Shown here: in pieces, positions 44,035-52,912 of the stretch
Position numbering within the stretch: position 1 is the stretch's first letter
How the letters are laid out: each line of letters starts with the position of its first letter
Source of the DNA: an uncultured Xenococcaceae cyanobacterium
Lineage (GTDB): Bacteria; Cyanobacteriota; Cyanobacteriia; Cyanobacteriales; Xenococcaceae
Reading direction: 5' to 3'
Length of the DNA: 52,912 nucleotides
NCBI GenBank assembly: GCA_937996665.1
Contig: CALKUU010000127.1
Span: 1-52,912, forward strand
Translations under genes and position numbers: made by a program
The notes under the pieces: model-generated
Database searches by the model: none
Told to the model about the DNA's origin: nothing
The model's input: only the letters and a program-made list of their open reading frames with translations

Positions 44035-45690
44035 TTAGAAGCCAAAATCAGTAACTGCCAACTTATCTGTGATTTGATCGTCGGCTAGAGTTTCGATTTT
44101 TTCCTTACTAAATAAAGCGTTGAGGACGATCGCCTGAGCAATATCCATCTGTCCATAACTAAATATCCAGGGTAAATCAGCAGGAATTAAATTCAAAAAC
44201 CAATCTAGTACATAAGGACTACCATAGACTACTATTGCTCTAAGATGTTCACTCTGAACTAGTTGAGAATACTGCTCTTCAGCCATCGGACTTAAGCCTG
44301 CCTGACCACGAAAAGGGTTGCCACGGACAAAAAGTTGTAAAAGTGTGGGACGAAGGTCTTTTGTTATCAAATCAAGACTATTTTGATCTAAAATTTGCTT
44401 TTGATAACCCAGTTGCTGAGGAATAGCGATCGCTGAAGACCGTGAATTGAGAAAGCTGCTATTCAAAACATCATCAACCACAATCAAATTTCTAAACTGC
44501 TGCGAATTAGATTGCTGTGGATTAGATTCTGGCAGAAAAGATTGGCGGTCAAAATTTCCTCCTGCTCGCAACGAATGTTGAAGAATGTTTGTTGCTAGCG
44601 CTAAGCCCTGCTCACTTGGTTCTAGTTGGATTGGTTCTAGTTGGATTGGCTTTGATGGCACCATTGAGGATCCTTCTAGGCAGTTAAGTTTGCTCTTAGC
44701 TATCCGAATTCGCTCACAAGACTCTTCGATTCTCTCCTCGCTGAGTCTGCCTGTTCGTACCGCAGCAAATATAGAGTTAATCGCCACTTCAGGATTATCA
44801 GGCATTAGCAAAATATCCACGCCCGACTCAACTGCCCTAATAGCAACTTCCTCAGGTGCAGCATACTTAGTTATTCCACCCATAATCAGGGCATCAGTGA
44901 CAATCAAGCCCGTAAAGCCCATTTCTTGGCGTAATTTCTCAGTCAAAATGATCTTCGAAAGAGTTGCTGGTTGCTCAGAATCCCAAACAGGAATAGTTAA
45001 ATGGGCAGTCATCACGCTATCAACCCCAGCAGCGATCGCACTTGTAAATGGGGGCAATTCAATTTCTGCTAGCCGCGCAGCATCATGGTTAAGCACTGGC
45101 AAGTCTAGATGGGAATCGGTAGCGGTGTCACCATGTCCAGGAAAATGCTTAGCCGTTGTCAGAATGGGAACAGATTTAGCACCTTCAATAAAAGCAGAAG
45201 TTAAACAAGAGACTATTTCTGGGCGATCGCCAAAGGCACGAATATTAATTACTGGATTCTCAGAATTATTATTCACGTCAACCACAGGAGCCAGCAACCA
45301 ATTAACTCCAATCGAAACTGCTTCTTGAGCAGTGACCTCACCCATTTGATAGGCATATTGCCGAGCTAGCTCTAGATCTTTCACAGTGATCGCTGATAAA
45401 GCCATTGGCGGAGGTAACCAAGTCAAACCAGCAAATCGCTGCCCCACACCTTCTTCAATATCCGCAGCAATCAGAAGTGGGGTATTCGCCCAAGCCTGCA
45501 ACTGTCTCGATCTTGTTTGCAGCTCAACCGCGCCACCACCCAGCAAAATAACCCCCCCTAGATTAAATTCCTTGAGCCATCTTTGCAAGGTCTGATTGTC
45601 TGCTTCCCATTGGGGATATAGCCTTTGGGAATCAAACAAGTTGCCAGATGCTCGGACAACAATCATCTGACCAATTTTTGCTTTTAAATC
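44035..45690 (-). CDS. GH3 beta-N-acetylhexosaminidase (NagZ-like)
   Basis: The protein has 551 residues from the ATG at 45690. The N-terminal TIM-barrel of glycoside hydrolase family 3 shows the hallmark KHFPGHGDTATDSHLDLP (His and Asp of the NagZ general acid loop) and IVTDALIMGGI with the nucleophile Asp. A C-terminal alpha/beta domain follows. It removes N-acetylglucosamine from muropeptides during peptidoglycan recycling. A TTG frame extends 11 residues upstream (to 45723) but has no ribosome site. A direct 15-base duplication at 44616-44645 encodes a repeated IQLEP in the linker between the domains. There is no signal peptide, so it is a cytosolic recycling enzyme. Confidence 0.92.
   Translation of the reverse strand, partial: DLKAKIGQMIVVRASGNLFDSQRLYPQWEADNQTLQRWLKEFNLGGVILLGGGAVELQTRSRQLQAWANTPLLIAADIEEGVGQRFAGLTWLPPPMALSAITVKDLELARQYAYQMGEVTAQEAVSIGVNWLLAPVVDVNNNSENPVINIRAFGDRPEIVSCLTSAFIEGAKSVPILTTAKHFPGHGDTATDSHLDLPVLNHDAARLAEIELPPFTSAIAAGVDSVMTAHLTIPVWDSEQPATLSKIILTEKLRQEMGFTGLIVTDALIMGGITKYAAPEEVAIRAVESGVDILLMPDNPEVAINSIFAAVRTGRLSEERIEESCERIRIAKSKLNCLEGSSMVPSKPIQLEPIQLEPSEQGLALATNILQHSLRAGGNFDRQSFLPESNPQQSNSQQFRNLIVVDDVLNSSFLNSRSSAIAIPQQLGYQKQILDQNSLDLITKDLRPTLLQLFVRGNPFRGQAGLSPMAEEQYSQLVQSEHLRAIVVYGSPYVLDWFLNLIPADLPWIFSYGQMDIAQAIVLNALFSKEKIETLADDQITDKLAVTDFGF
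44616..44645. repeat. 15-bp direct tandem repeat inside GH3 gene
   Basis: TTGGTTCTAGTTGGA occurs twice head to tail. It encodes the repeated pentapeptide in the linker of the hexosaminidase. It is probably a recent slippage duplication in a tolerant linker. Confidence 0.9.
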
Positions 45691-46072
45691 CATAATTTTT
45701 GGGGTCACATTTTTGGGTCTCAAAGAGTTATATTGGGAGGGGTCATCTTAAAATATTAGCCAGATTAAATTGAGACCTATTGTTATTTTCTGCAAATGAG
45801 TAAACCCCAGGCAAATTGAATTAGATTGAATTACCGAAAAGTTCAGCCAAACGACCGATGAATAAAGATAAATACTTAGCTAATAATTAGATAGAGACAA
45901 GTAAACAGGTAAACAAATAATAGTTAAGAAGTCAGAGTTAATTTAACTCGAAATTATGACACAAAAACTATTCTAAATTCGTCTCTAAGTTTGGTGTGGT
46001 GCCAGCATTATAAAATATTTAATTCTGCGGTTAGGAGTGTTTTAACAAACAAGGACTAAATCGAGGTATAAC
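45691..46072. other. Intergenic region between GH3 gene and small ORF
   Basis: This 382-base gap lies between divergent genes. The sequence is AT-rich with a GGAGGGGTCATC-like purine stretch near 45736. No convincing promoter boxes or RNA structure were recognised. Confidence 0.45.
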
Positions 46073-46303
46073 ATGAGTTACTACGATTCCGATTGCTTCT
46101 GGACTAACGAAGAATTAGGCAGAAAGAAGGTAGAAGAAGACCATCGACACCATGGCTTATTAAATTGGCTCAAACAGTTGCTAATTTATGTTGTTGACTT
46201 GGAAAATAGCCCCCTTACCGAAGCAAATAATCAGCGCAACATTGATCATCGCAACCATCAAAATAGTTATCGAACTAGACCTAATGGGCAAGAAAAGCTC
46301 TAG
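46073..46303 (+). CDS. Hypothetical small His/Asn-rich protein
   Basis: This 76-residue protein starts MSYYDSDCFWTNEELGRKKVEEDHRHHG, has one short hydrophobic stretch (LLNWLKQLLIYVV, about 28-41) and a polar His/Asn-rich tail (NIDHRNHQNSYRTRPNGQ). An AGG ribosome-site remnant lies about 8 bases before the ATG. I do not recognise a family. It may be a real short protein or a chance frame. It is convergent with chlB. Confidence 0.4.
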   Translation: MSYYDSDCFWTNEELGRKKVEEDHRHHGLLNWLKQLLIYVVDLENSPLTEANNQRNIDHRNHQNSYRTRPNGQEKL

Positions 46304-46445
46304 ACTAACCTTCGAACCTACGACTTTCTTTTGCTACTTCCACTTCTGCATGGCGGACTCCTTTATGGTTAGGGTTTGTTCTTGAGCGGTGAAAACATTT
46401 GAAGCAATGAGCAAAAACAAGTAAACCAAAATAAAGAGCTATGAG

Positions 46446-46478
46446 CAAAAAATAGAGATGGATAGATTTATCCATCTC
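46446..46478 (-). terminator. Rho-independent terminator of chlB
   Basis: On the minus strand, GAGATGGATA pairs perfectly with TATCCATCTC around a four-base loop, then TATTTTTT. It lies 27 bases beyond the chlB stop codon. The strong stem makes this a clear terminator. Confidence 0.85.
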
Positions 46479-46505
46479 CAACAGAATTAACTCAAAAATT
46501 AGAAC

Positions 46506-48032
46506 TTACGCCCCAACTGCCTCTTTGGCAGCGTACATAACTTCTAGAGTTATTTCGTTGATGTCTCTCTCGCGAGCAAATTTTTCGGTATTGCGTTTTA
46601 CCTTGCCGCGAACGAAACCAGGTACTTTATTCAGCTCACCTTTAGCTTCTTTGTCCCAGTTGAGATCAGAACCAGCAGAGATACCTTTAGTAATAACTTC
46701 CTTGGTATCGTGTCCACCAAAGATTTCAAGCAGATGATCTTCCATTCCCAAAGTAAAGGAGTTATAGACCAAATCAGCAATTTGGTTTGTCCCTTCATAA
46801 CCAAGGAAAGGTTTGTAACCTATTGGGAAATCTTGAATATGGATTGGCGCAGCAATAACCCCGCAAGGAATATTAAGCCTTTTACCCACATGACGCTCCA
46901 TTTGGGTGCCAAAAATTGCCGCAGGCTCTAGTCTCGCGATCGCGTCACCAATTGCCCCATGATCTTCACTAATTAAAATCTCGTCACAATATTCGCTAAC
47001 CTGCTCGCGGAAATACTTTTCATCGTATTTACAATAAGTACCAGCCAAAACAACATGGATACCCATTTCCCGAGACAAGATTTTGGTCATGGCGATCGCA
47101 TGAGTCGTATCACCAAAAACAATCGCCTTTTTATCGGTTAAGTTTTGGCAATCAATCGAGCGAGAGAACCAGGCAGCCTGAGAAACATTAACAGTTTGAT
47201 CGTTAATAAAATCTTCGTAGTCAACCTCAGCACCCTGAGCATTGATAACTTGCTGAATTTTGCGAATGCAGCGAGCTGTTTCCACCACTCCCATAGGAGT
47301 AATATCAATATAGGGCATCCCAAACTCTGACTCAAGATACTTCGCAGGCATAACCCCTAGCTCCTGATAGGGAACCAAATTAAACCAAGCCTTAGTCAGA
47401 TTTTTGAGGTTATGAACCGATGCACCTTCAGGAAGAACCTCATTAACCTCAATTCCCAAATCTGCCATCAAGCGTTTTAGCTCGGTGCAGTCGTGGCGAT
47501 TATGAAACCCAAGGGTGGAAATTCCCAAAATATTTACAGAAGGCTTCTCGGTCTTCCCTTCAGGTAGTTCGCCTTTTTTACGAGCTTTTTCTAGATAAAA
47601 CTGGACTATTTGCTGAAGAGTGCGATCGCCAGCCTGCAACTCATTCACCCGATAGTGATTAACATCCGCGAGTAAAACATCTCCCTTAGAATCTAGCTGG
47701 GCGCGATCAACAAAGTTTTGAAGATCTTCTTGCAAAATACTCGAAGTACAAGTAGGAGTAAGCACGATTAGATCAGGACTCTCGTCTCTATCTTTGCGAG
47801 TGATATTATCGATTACTTTTTCTTGAGAACCACGGGCTAAAACTTTGCGATCGACCACACTAGTCGTAACTGGAGTAAAGTCTTTTTCCCGCTCCAACAT
47901 CGAACGCATAACATTAAAATAGTCATCGCCTATGGGCGCATGCATAATCGCATGAACATTTTTAAAAGAACTAGCGACTCTCAATGTTCCAATATGTGCC
48001 GGGCCGGCATACATCCAGTAAGCTAATTTCAT
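46506..48032 (-). CDS. chlB: Light-independent protochlorophyllide reductase subunit B
   Basis: The 508-residue ChlB begins [20 protein letters not shown], and the Asp at position 36 (APIGDD) is the unusual ligand of the NB-cluster known from DPOR. The nitrogenase-MoFe-like fold is shown by [24 protein letters not shown] and GDTTHAIAM. ChlB with ChlN forms the catalytic part and ChlL the reductase of the dark-operative enzyme that reduces protochlorophyllide during chlorophyll synthesis. chlL and chlN are not in this window. A terminator follows. The start ATG is standard and its length is the usual one. Confidence 0.98.
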   Translation of the reverse strand: MKLAYWMYAGPAHIGTLRVASSFKNVHAIMHAPIGDDYFNVMRSMLEREKDFTPVTTSVVDRKVLARGSQEKVIDNITRKDRDESPDLIVLTPTCTSSILQEDLQNFVDRAQLDSKGDVLLADVNHYRVNELQAGDRTLQQIVQFYLEKARKKGELPEGKTEKPSVNILGISTLGFHNRHDCTELKRLMADLGIEVNEVLPEGASVHNLKNLTKAWFNLVPYQELGVMPAKYLESEFGMPYIDITPMGVVETARCIRKIQQVINAQGAEVDYEDFINDQTVNVSQAAWFSRSIDCQNLTDKKAIVFGDTTHAIAMTKILSREMGIHVVLAGTYCKYDEKYFREQVSEYCDEILISEDHGAIGDAIARLEPAAIFGTQMERHVGKRLNIPCGVIAAPIHIQDFPIGYKPFLGYEGTNQIADLVYNSFTLGMEDHLLEIFGGHDTKEVITKGISAGSDLNWDKEAKGELNKVPGFVRGKVKRNTEKFARERDINEITLEVMYAAKEAVGA

Positions 48033-48585
48033 CTTGATGTTTCTCCTGATAATTTTTTGATAACTTTGCCCCTAACTAGATCTCGGTTCAAGCAGACAAC
48101 AAAGCACTAATGTTTTGAATTACAGAGTTAAAAGGCTATCCCTAAATTAGGTATAAATACTTTCACGACAAAAATAAGGTTATCTAATTCCTTCTTCCTA
48201 ACTTTGAATATAGTGCAGCTCGGAAGCAAGGATTAAGGGGTTAACTCAGCCCGAAAATAATCTTAATCATCGGATTAGTCTCGTAACATTTTTTCTTATT
48301 TTGACACCTAAATATTTACGCAAATTCGGAAGATAAAGAATCGACCCTGTTTCGCCAATTTTGGGAACTATAGGAATAACAAGCAAAATTCTCGATGATT
48401 TTGGCGATAGTTGCCAAAAAATAGTTCCCAATCAGGATCCAGATCACACCGAAGACCTACAAATCTAGATAAGGTCGACGATTAGGATCTTGTCACTTAA
48501 TTAAAATCCCAGAAGCTTGGGCATTCAAGAATAAATAGCCCGCTGTAAACCAGAAAATAGCCGTTAAATTTAACTTGGGAAAAAG
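48033..48585. other. Divergent promoter region of chlB and CheA-like gene
   Basis: This 553-base gap separates the two divergent starts. It should hold both promoters. I could not find a convincing -35/-10 pair. A TTGTCG/TAATTT arrangement on the minus strand near 48140-48175 is only a weak candidate for chlB. No ORF or RNA gene was seen. Confidence 0.45.
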
Positions 48586-51500
48586 ATGGTTTCTGATTTT
48601 CGCCCCCGTGAATCCTTTCAGTTTTTTCTCCAGGAGTCAGTGGAACTCTTGCAGACTCTAGAACAAGGATTGTTAGAAGTTAGAGAAAACAAAAGTACGC
48701 AGAGTGTTCACAATTTGATGCGAATTGTCCATTCCCTCAAAGGAGGAGCAGCTTGTGTCGGCTTAAATCACGTCAAGAAAATTGCTCATAACTTAGAACA
48801 TGCTCTCAAAACCCTCTATGAAATCGAGATGGAGATCGATTTAGAACTAGAGGAGTTGCTCTTACAAGCTTATGATCGCCTTAAGTCCCCCTTAATGGAT
48901 GAAATCTATTATGGTGGCAGCGACCCTGAAGAGGCGATCGCTAATGCCGAAGGAATATGGCAACAACTAGAAACAAAACTGGGTATTGACTTTGCCGATC
49001 CCAACCAAAAAATAAGCGTGCCTTTCTCCGGAGAAATCTTACAGGGGCTAGAACGCTTGAAAAATATTCTCCAAGATTCTCGCCAACAAGAAATTGGTGG
49101 GGTTTTGAAATTGCAAATTAAACTTTTTCGCAACTTGGCAGAGCTAGGAAAGATGAATAATTTCCTGACGATCGCCAATCATACTTTGGATTGTTTAGAA
49201 AATAATCCCGCTTCTTCTCATGACATTGGCACCAAAGCACTACGAGATTTTCAGTTTGCCTATCAGGTCTTAACCAAAAAAGCCCAAGACAAGCATAAAA
49301 GCAAATCCTCCAGTCCCAATAATTCTAGTAAAAACAATCCTAGTCAACAATCTAGCACCCAAAATTATCCGATCTTCACCAGTGAGCCAGAAGTAAATAA
49401 TTCACAAGTTTCGATCCAAGCACCTAAAAATACTAGCTTTCAAACCTTTATCTCTCCCTCGCCAAAATCACCAATAATTGAGTCTTCAATTATTAAATCC
49501 TCTTCAATCATTAAATCTTCTGAACTGGCACCACAAGATCAGCACACCTCCTTTTTAGAAGAATTTGAACCAATTACGCGATCGCCAAAGCCGATAATTC
49601 CCAACAATCAAACCAGTTCAAAATTAGCAAATTCCACAAATTCCTCCTCTCTAGCAAAAATTGAAGATCAGGAAAATCAAGCTGGGACAGTGACCAGCCA
49701 CAAACTAGCTTCTTCTACCCTAGGAACCAGAATCGATAATTCTCGCTTAGAGCTATTACACAAACTTGTTGGCAAACTAGGAGCACAAGACCAGCAGTTA
49801 CTCCTGCAAAATCAACAGAATAGAGAAACCCTAATTTCCCTAAGTCAATGGTATGAAAGATTCCAAGATCTCAATCAGAGCCTCAAATCATGGTTAGAGT
49901 CGCTACCGAATAATACTTGGCAGTCCGAACGATCAAACTATCAAACCAATAGCCATTATCAGGTTAATCAACACCTGCAATCATCTTTAGAGAATTTGCT
50001 AGAGGAGCTATCTCAATTAGGGGAAGGATTACAAGATCTGACTTTTCTCGATCTTGGCTTTGAAAAAATCCTTAAAACCAGACAAAAAACCCTCAAAAAA
50101 CTACGAAATAATCTGCTCGAAGCAAGTATGTTGCCAATCGGCGAATTATTAGCTCAGTTTCCGCGCATGGTTAGAGATTCGGCAATCAGTAAAGGGAAAG
50201 AAGTTAAATTAAAGTTTTATGGCGAACAAACTTTAGTTGATAAAGCCATTCTCGAAAAACTCTATGATCCTTTAGTTCATTTACTCAGAAATGCGATCGC
50301 TCATGGGATCGAATCCCCTTTAATCAGGCAGCATAAAAATAAACCAACCTGGGGAACAATTACCATTTCCACCTATCATCAGGGTAACCACACCTACATC
50401 GAAGTTAAAGATGATGGCAAAGGGATCAATTGGGATAAAATCCGCCAAAAGCTAGTTCAGCAAAATGGGATCTCTCCAACTGAGGTGCAAAATTTCTCAC
50501 CTGCCCAATTGACTAAGTGGTTATTTGCTTCTGGATTCTCGACTACTAGCAAAGTTAATACCCTTTCCGGTCGAGGAGTAGGTTTAGATTCTGTTCAAAA
50601 ACAGATCAATAGCCTCAAAGGAATTATCAAAGTAGATTCCCAACCAGAGATCGGCACAAACTTTATTATTCGTTTGCCTCTAGCTCTGTCGATTATCAAG
50701 TTATTGGTCTTCAGTGTGGGTGGCAACCTATTGGCAATCCCCGCAGACTCCCTTCTCTCAATCGTCCTAGTCGATCAGCGAGATATCCAAACAGAACAGC
50801 AACAACAATATTATGAATGGCAAGATCAAGCAATTCCCATCTGTCCAGAATCTCTGCTTGCTGATTGCTACTACCCTCGGATCGAAGATTCTAAAAATAC
50901 CCTCATCAGTCGAGAGTGGCAAAATATCTATCGAATCCCCTTGCTGTTAATTTCTAACGGTTCGGAGCTGATTGCCCTACGGATCGATCAAATTGTTCTG
51001 GAGCAAGATCTAGCAATCAAACCCTTTGCCAAGGAAGTTGCTACCCCTTCTTCTCTAATTGGTTGTACTGTTCTCGAAGACGGCAGATCGATCCCTGTAA
51101 TCAATTCTGTTGCCCTTCTAGATAAATGGTTGCAAATCAATGAGCCTCAATTGCCTGAAGCGCGATCGCATCACTCTAGTTTTAATCAGCCAAGTTTAAA
51201 TCATCATGATTCTGAACCTGAACCAACAATCACTTTCCCTAACCAAACCACGATCCTAATAGTCGATGATTCCCTAACGATTAGAAATAGTCTGGCAACA
51301 ATTTTAACTAGAGCTGGCTATCTGGTCATCGAAGCTGAGGATGGTTTAGAAGCGATCGAAAAACTCAGACAAACAAGTGATATTCAAGCAGTTATTTCTG
51401 ATATCGAAATGCCTAGAATAAATGGACTAGAATTAATCAGCCAAACCCGTCAATTAAAGGGTGATATCTTCCCGATTATTATGCTGACTTCTCGCAGTGG

Positions 51501-51624
51501 GCAAAGATATCGCCAACTAGCTCACAATTTGGGAGCAAGCGATTACTTGACTAAACCAATTGTCGAAAAAGAAATTCTCGCTAGCCTCAAGCAATATCTT
51601 CATAACCAAAATACTCATCTTTAG
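48586..51624 (+). CDS. CheA-like hybrid histidine kinase with receiver
   Basis: The 1012-residue protein has an N-terminal HPt domain (about 8-115) with phospho-acceptor H49 in IVHSLKGGA. A long low-complexity linker (about 240-380) contains the repeated IIKSS. Next come a helical dimerisation region (about 385-530), a CheA ATPase domain (about 535-700) with HLLRNAIAHGIE, DDGKGI and GRGVGLDSV, a CheW-like domain (about 705-860: LLVFSVGGNLLAIP) and a C-terminal receiver with acceptor D939 in VISDIEMPRING. This is the domain plan of the cyanobacterial PilL/PixL/TaxAY kinases of type IV pilus phototaxis. No cheW, mcp or pil genes are next to it in the window, so it is either an orphan or linked to genes elsewhere. 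Confidence 0.93.
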   Translation: MVSDFRPRESFQFFLQESVELLQTLEQGLLEVRENKSTQSVHNLMRIVHSLKGGAACVGLNHVKKIAHNLEHALKTLYEIEMEIDLELEELLLQAYDRLKSPLMDEIYYGGSDPEEAIANAEGIWQQLETKLGIDFADPNQKISVPFSGEILQGLERLKNILQDSRQQEIGGVLKLQIKLFRNLAELGKMNNFLTIANHTLDCLENNPASSHDIGTKALRDFQFAYQVLTKKAQDKHKSKSSSPNNSSKNNPSQQSSTQNYPIFTSEPEVNNSQVSIQAPKNTSFQTFISPSPKSPIIESSIIKSSSIIKSSELAPQDQHTSFLEEFEPITRSPKPIIPNNQTSSKLANSTNSSSLAKIEDQENQAGTVTSHKLASSTLGTRIDNSRLELLHKLVGKLGAQDQQLLLQNQQNRETLISLSQWYERFQDLNQSLKSWLESLPNNTWQSERSNYQTNSHYQVNQHLQSSLENLLEELSQLGEGLQDLTFLDLGFEKILKTRQKTLKKLRNNLLEASMLPIGELLAQFPRMVRDSAISKGKEVKLKFYGEQTLVDKAILEKLYDPLVHLLRNAIAHGIESPLIRQHKNKPTWGTITISTYHQGNHTYIEVKDDGKGINWDKIRQKLVQQNGISPTEVQNFSPAQLTKWLFASGFSTTSKVNTLSGRGVGLDSVQKQINSLKGIIKVDSQPEIGTNFIIRLPLALSIIKLLVFSVGGNLLAIPADSLLSIVLVDQRDIQTEQQQQYYEWQDQAIPICPESLLADCYYPRIEDSKNTLISREWQNIYRIPLLLISNGSELIALRIDQIVLEQDLAIKPFAKEVATPSSLIGCTVLEDGRSIPVINSVALLDKWLQINEPQLPEARSHHSSFNQPSLNHHDSEPEPTITFPNQTTILIVDDSLTIRNSLATILTRAGYLVIEAEDGLEAIEKLRQTSDIQAVISDIEMPRINGLELISQTRQLKGDIFPIIMLTSRSGQRYRQLAHNLGASDYLTKPIVEKEILASLKQYLHNQNTHL

Positions 51625-51929
51625 TTAAATCTAGTTTTTTAAAATTCCTTCAACAATTTCCCAAAAGAAAATTAATTAACCTTATCTGATTAGACAGATA
51701 GCAATTACTTGTTTATATTTCCCGCTTATCGGAACTTTGATTGCATTAACTCATGACCTAACAAACTTGAGAGAATAGCAAAATAGATCTAATTCACTAT
51801 TGACAAAGACTAGTGTAATTAAAGATAATTGGAGATCGTGTAACTTATTCTGTTCGGATCGGGTTGAATATAATAAAACGTCGCTTCTAAACGACTACCC
51901 GTACGGCACTCAACTTAAAATTAATTCTC
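51625..51929. other. Intergenic region upstream of rplU
   Basis: This 305-base stretch between the CheA-like gene and rplU contains the promoter at 51800-51829 and a leader of about 95 bases before the rplU start. A short hairpin GTCGCTTCTAAACGAC lies near 51882-51897 and could be part of an L21 leader, but I cannot identify a known ribosomal-protein motif. The rest is AT-rich. Confidence 0.45.
51800..51829 (+). promoter_or_regulatory. Probable rplU-rpmA promoter
   Basis: A perfect -35 box TTGACA (51800-51805) is followed after 18 bases by GATAAT (51824-51829), five of six matches to the -10 consensus. This would put the start site near 51836, about 95 bases before the rplU ATG. Confidence 0.6.
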
Positions 51930-52271
51930 ATGACTTACGCAATTATTGAAGCTGGTGGTACGCAAATTAAAGTAGAGGCAGGTCGCTTCTACGATATTAA
52001 TTTATTACCAGTAGATGCTGAATCCAAATTCACCATGGATAAAGTGTTACTTATTAGCAATGATGACGAAGTAACTGTCGGTCAGCCCTACGTAGAAGGC
52101 GCTACAGTAGAAGGAACAGTAACGCAGCATCTTCGCGGCAAAAAAGTGATCGTCTATAAAATGCAGCCTAAAAAGAAAACTCGCAAAAAAAGAGGTCACC
52201 GCCAAGAATTATCTCGCTTTATGGTTGACTCCATTAACGTGGGCGGTTCTGCGATCGCTACTGCCGAATAA
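51930..52271 (+). CDS. rplU: Ribosomal protein bL21
   Basis: The 113-residue protein begins [23 protein letters not shown] and carries the L21 body ([23 protein letters not shown]) and the basic tail [17 protein letters not shown]. It binds 23S rRNA in the large subunit. It is followed after 58 bases by rpmA, the conserved order of bacteria. Length is normal (about 103-115 in most bacteria) and the ATG is unambiguous. Confidence 0.98.
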   Translation: MTYAIIEAGGTQIKVEAGRFYDINLLPVDAESKFTMDKVLLISNDDEVTVGQPYVEGATVEGTVTQHLRGKKVIVYKMQPKKKTRKKRGHRQELSRFMVDSINVGGSAIATAE

Positions 52272-52329
52272 ACAGTGAATTTCACTATATCTATTATCTA
52301 TTTATCTTAAAAATACAGCGGAGATTGTA

Positions 52330-52599
52330 ATGGCTCATAAAAAAGGAACGGGTAGTACTCGTAACGGTAGAGACTCTAATTCCAAACGCCTAGGGGTAAA
52401 ACGCTATGGTGGACAAGACGTAACTGCTGGCAGCATCTTGGTACGTCAAAGAGGAACCAAATTCCACCCTGGAAAAAATGTAGGGATCGGCAAAGATGAT
52501 ACTTTGTTTTCTCTAATCGAAGGCGTGGTTAAATTTGAATACCGCAAAAGAGGTCAACAAAAAGTTAGTGTTTATCCTCTTGTTGAAGCAACTGCATAG
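52330..52599 (+). CDS. rpmA: Ribosomal protein bL27
   Basis: The 89-residue protein starts [29 protein letters not shown] and contains the L27 signature [15 protein letters not shown]. The N-terminal basic tail reaches the peptidyl-transferase centre. The gene is co-transcribed with rplU (58-base gap). The sequence is complete, with a GGAG-like ribosome site before the ATG. Confidence 0.98.
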   Translation: MAHKKGTGSTRNGRDSNSKRLGVKRYGGQDVTAGSILVRQRGTKFHPGKNVGIGKDDTLFSLIEGVVKFEYRKRGQQKVSVYPLVEATA

Positions 52600-52733
52600 G
52601 TTTGAATTATTAACTTTTTGAGTTAGAATTCAGCCAACTATTTTCTACAATAATTTTCGGTACTTGATTTAAGTTGATCCCAGCTTTTTTAAGTACCTTT
52701 TTTTTGAACCTTAATCTCAACCATTCTTGAATA

Positions 52734-52912
52734 ATGACTACTTCCCCCCAAAAAACCAACCCAAACCAAATAGATGATCCTCAAGAGAAATATGGAGAAA
52801 GAGAGATCGCCGAAGGAGAGCTAATCACCTTTCCTAACCCAAGAATTGGCAGACGCTACAAAGTTGAAATTTCTTTACCCGAATTTACTTGCAAATGTCC
52901 TTTTTCTGGCTA
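52734..52912 (+). CDS. queF: QueF, preQ0 reductase (partial)
   Basis: The first 59 residues only; the gene runs off the window end. [22 protein letters not shown] is a variable N-terminus, followed by [19 protein letters not shown], then TCKCPFSG, where one of the cysteines is the catalytic thiol that forms a thioimide with the nitrile. QueF reduces preQ0 to preQ1 with NADPH in queuosine synthesis. The start ATG is chosen as the first in frame, 134 bases after rpmA. The remaining part lies outside the window. Confidence 0.92.
   Translation, partial: MTTSPQKTNPNQIDDPQEKYGEREIAEGELITFPNPRIGRRYKVEISLPEFTCKCPFSG

Noticed and set aside
44585-45328. 247-codon plus-strand open frame inside the hexosaminidase gene
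   Set aside because: It lies wholly antisense to a strongly matched GH3 gene. Its translated sequence is a shadow of that frame and shows no domain.
1-52912. Insertion sequences, transposases or prophage genes
   Set aside because: No transposase, integrase or phage structural motif and no long terminal inverted repeat pair bounding a coding segment was seen. The locus at 2336-22501 shows no mobile-element borders.

Overview
The window is typical cyanobacterial chromosome. It has a light-independent protochlorophyllide reductase subunit (chlB), a DUF4327 protein, a TIGR03792-type protein, an SLH/OprB-type iron-uptake porin, a CheA-type hybrid kinase, DevBCA-type exporter genes, and frequent GCGATCGC (HIP1-like) octamers. 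The non-core genes suggest a metabolically rich cyanobacterium. The species cannot be named from the sequence alone.

Layout. (1) 142-2251: a polytopic membrane protein, overlapping tail to tail with a pterin-carbinolamine dehydratase. (2) 2336-22501: a secondary-metabolite or lipid locus and the most interesting part of the window. On the left, on the minus strand, is a DevB-like membrane-fusion protein with a response-regulator receiver domain fused to its N-terminus. After a 919-base AT-rich gap the plus strand carries a fatty-acid desaturase, a coupled 56-residue membrane peptide, a KS-AT polyketide synthase, an ACP-KR-DH polyketide synthase, a PPTase-like/double-hotdog thioesterase, a DUF1702-like protein, two tandem halogenase-like flavoproteins, a TSUP (TauE/SafE) permease, and a DevC/DevA ABC exporter pair. 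KS-AT, ACP-KR-DH and PPTase is the domain order of single-chain enediyne/PUFA/heterocyst-glycolipid-type iterative synthases, here split over three genes. The simplest reading is an unsaturated, possibly halogenated polyketide lipid, released by the thioesterase and exported by a DevBCA-type pump whose adaptor carries its own cytoplasmic signalling domain. (3) 22508-29478: a small RMF-like protein, a saccharopine-dehydrogenase-like protein, a di-haem cytochrome, a class 3 lipase, a small membrane protein and a dynamin-like GTPase. (4) 29542-32479: a divergent TetR/Crp regulator pair with palindromic operators between them, then VOC and FMN-binding proteins. (5) 32858-38202: tRNA-Asp, rsmE and mixed small housekeeping or stress genes.

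(6) 38259-42385, minus strand: an iron-themed run with a secreted histidine phosphatase bearing a GGE repeat, an SLH/OprB porin, a small coupled ORF, a PKHD-type 2-oxoglutarate/Fe dioxygenase and a ferritin-like protein. (7) 42847-48032: a thioredoxin-like [2Fe-2S] protein, DUF4327, a GH3 N-acetylhexosaminidase, a small ORF and chlB. (8) 48586-52912: a CheA-like hybrid kinase, rplU-rpmA, and the start of queF cut by the window end.

Family assignments come from motifs read by eye. No database search was run. Product, substrate and novelty statements for the polyketide locus are inferences.
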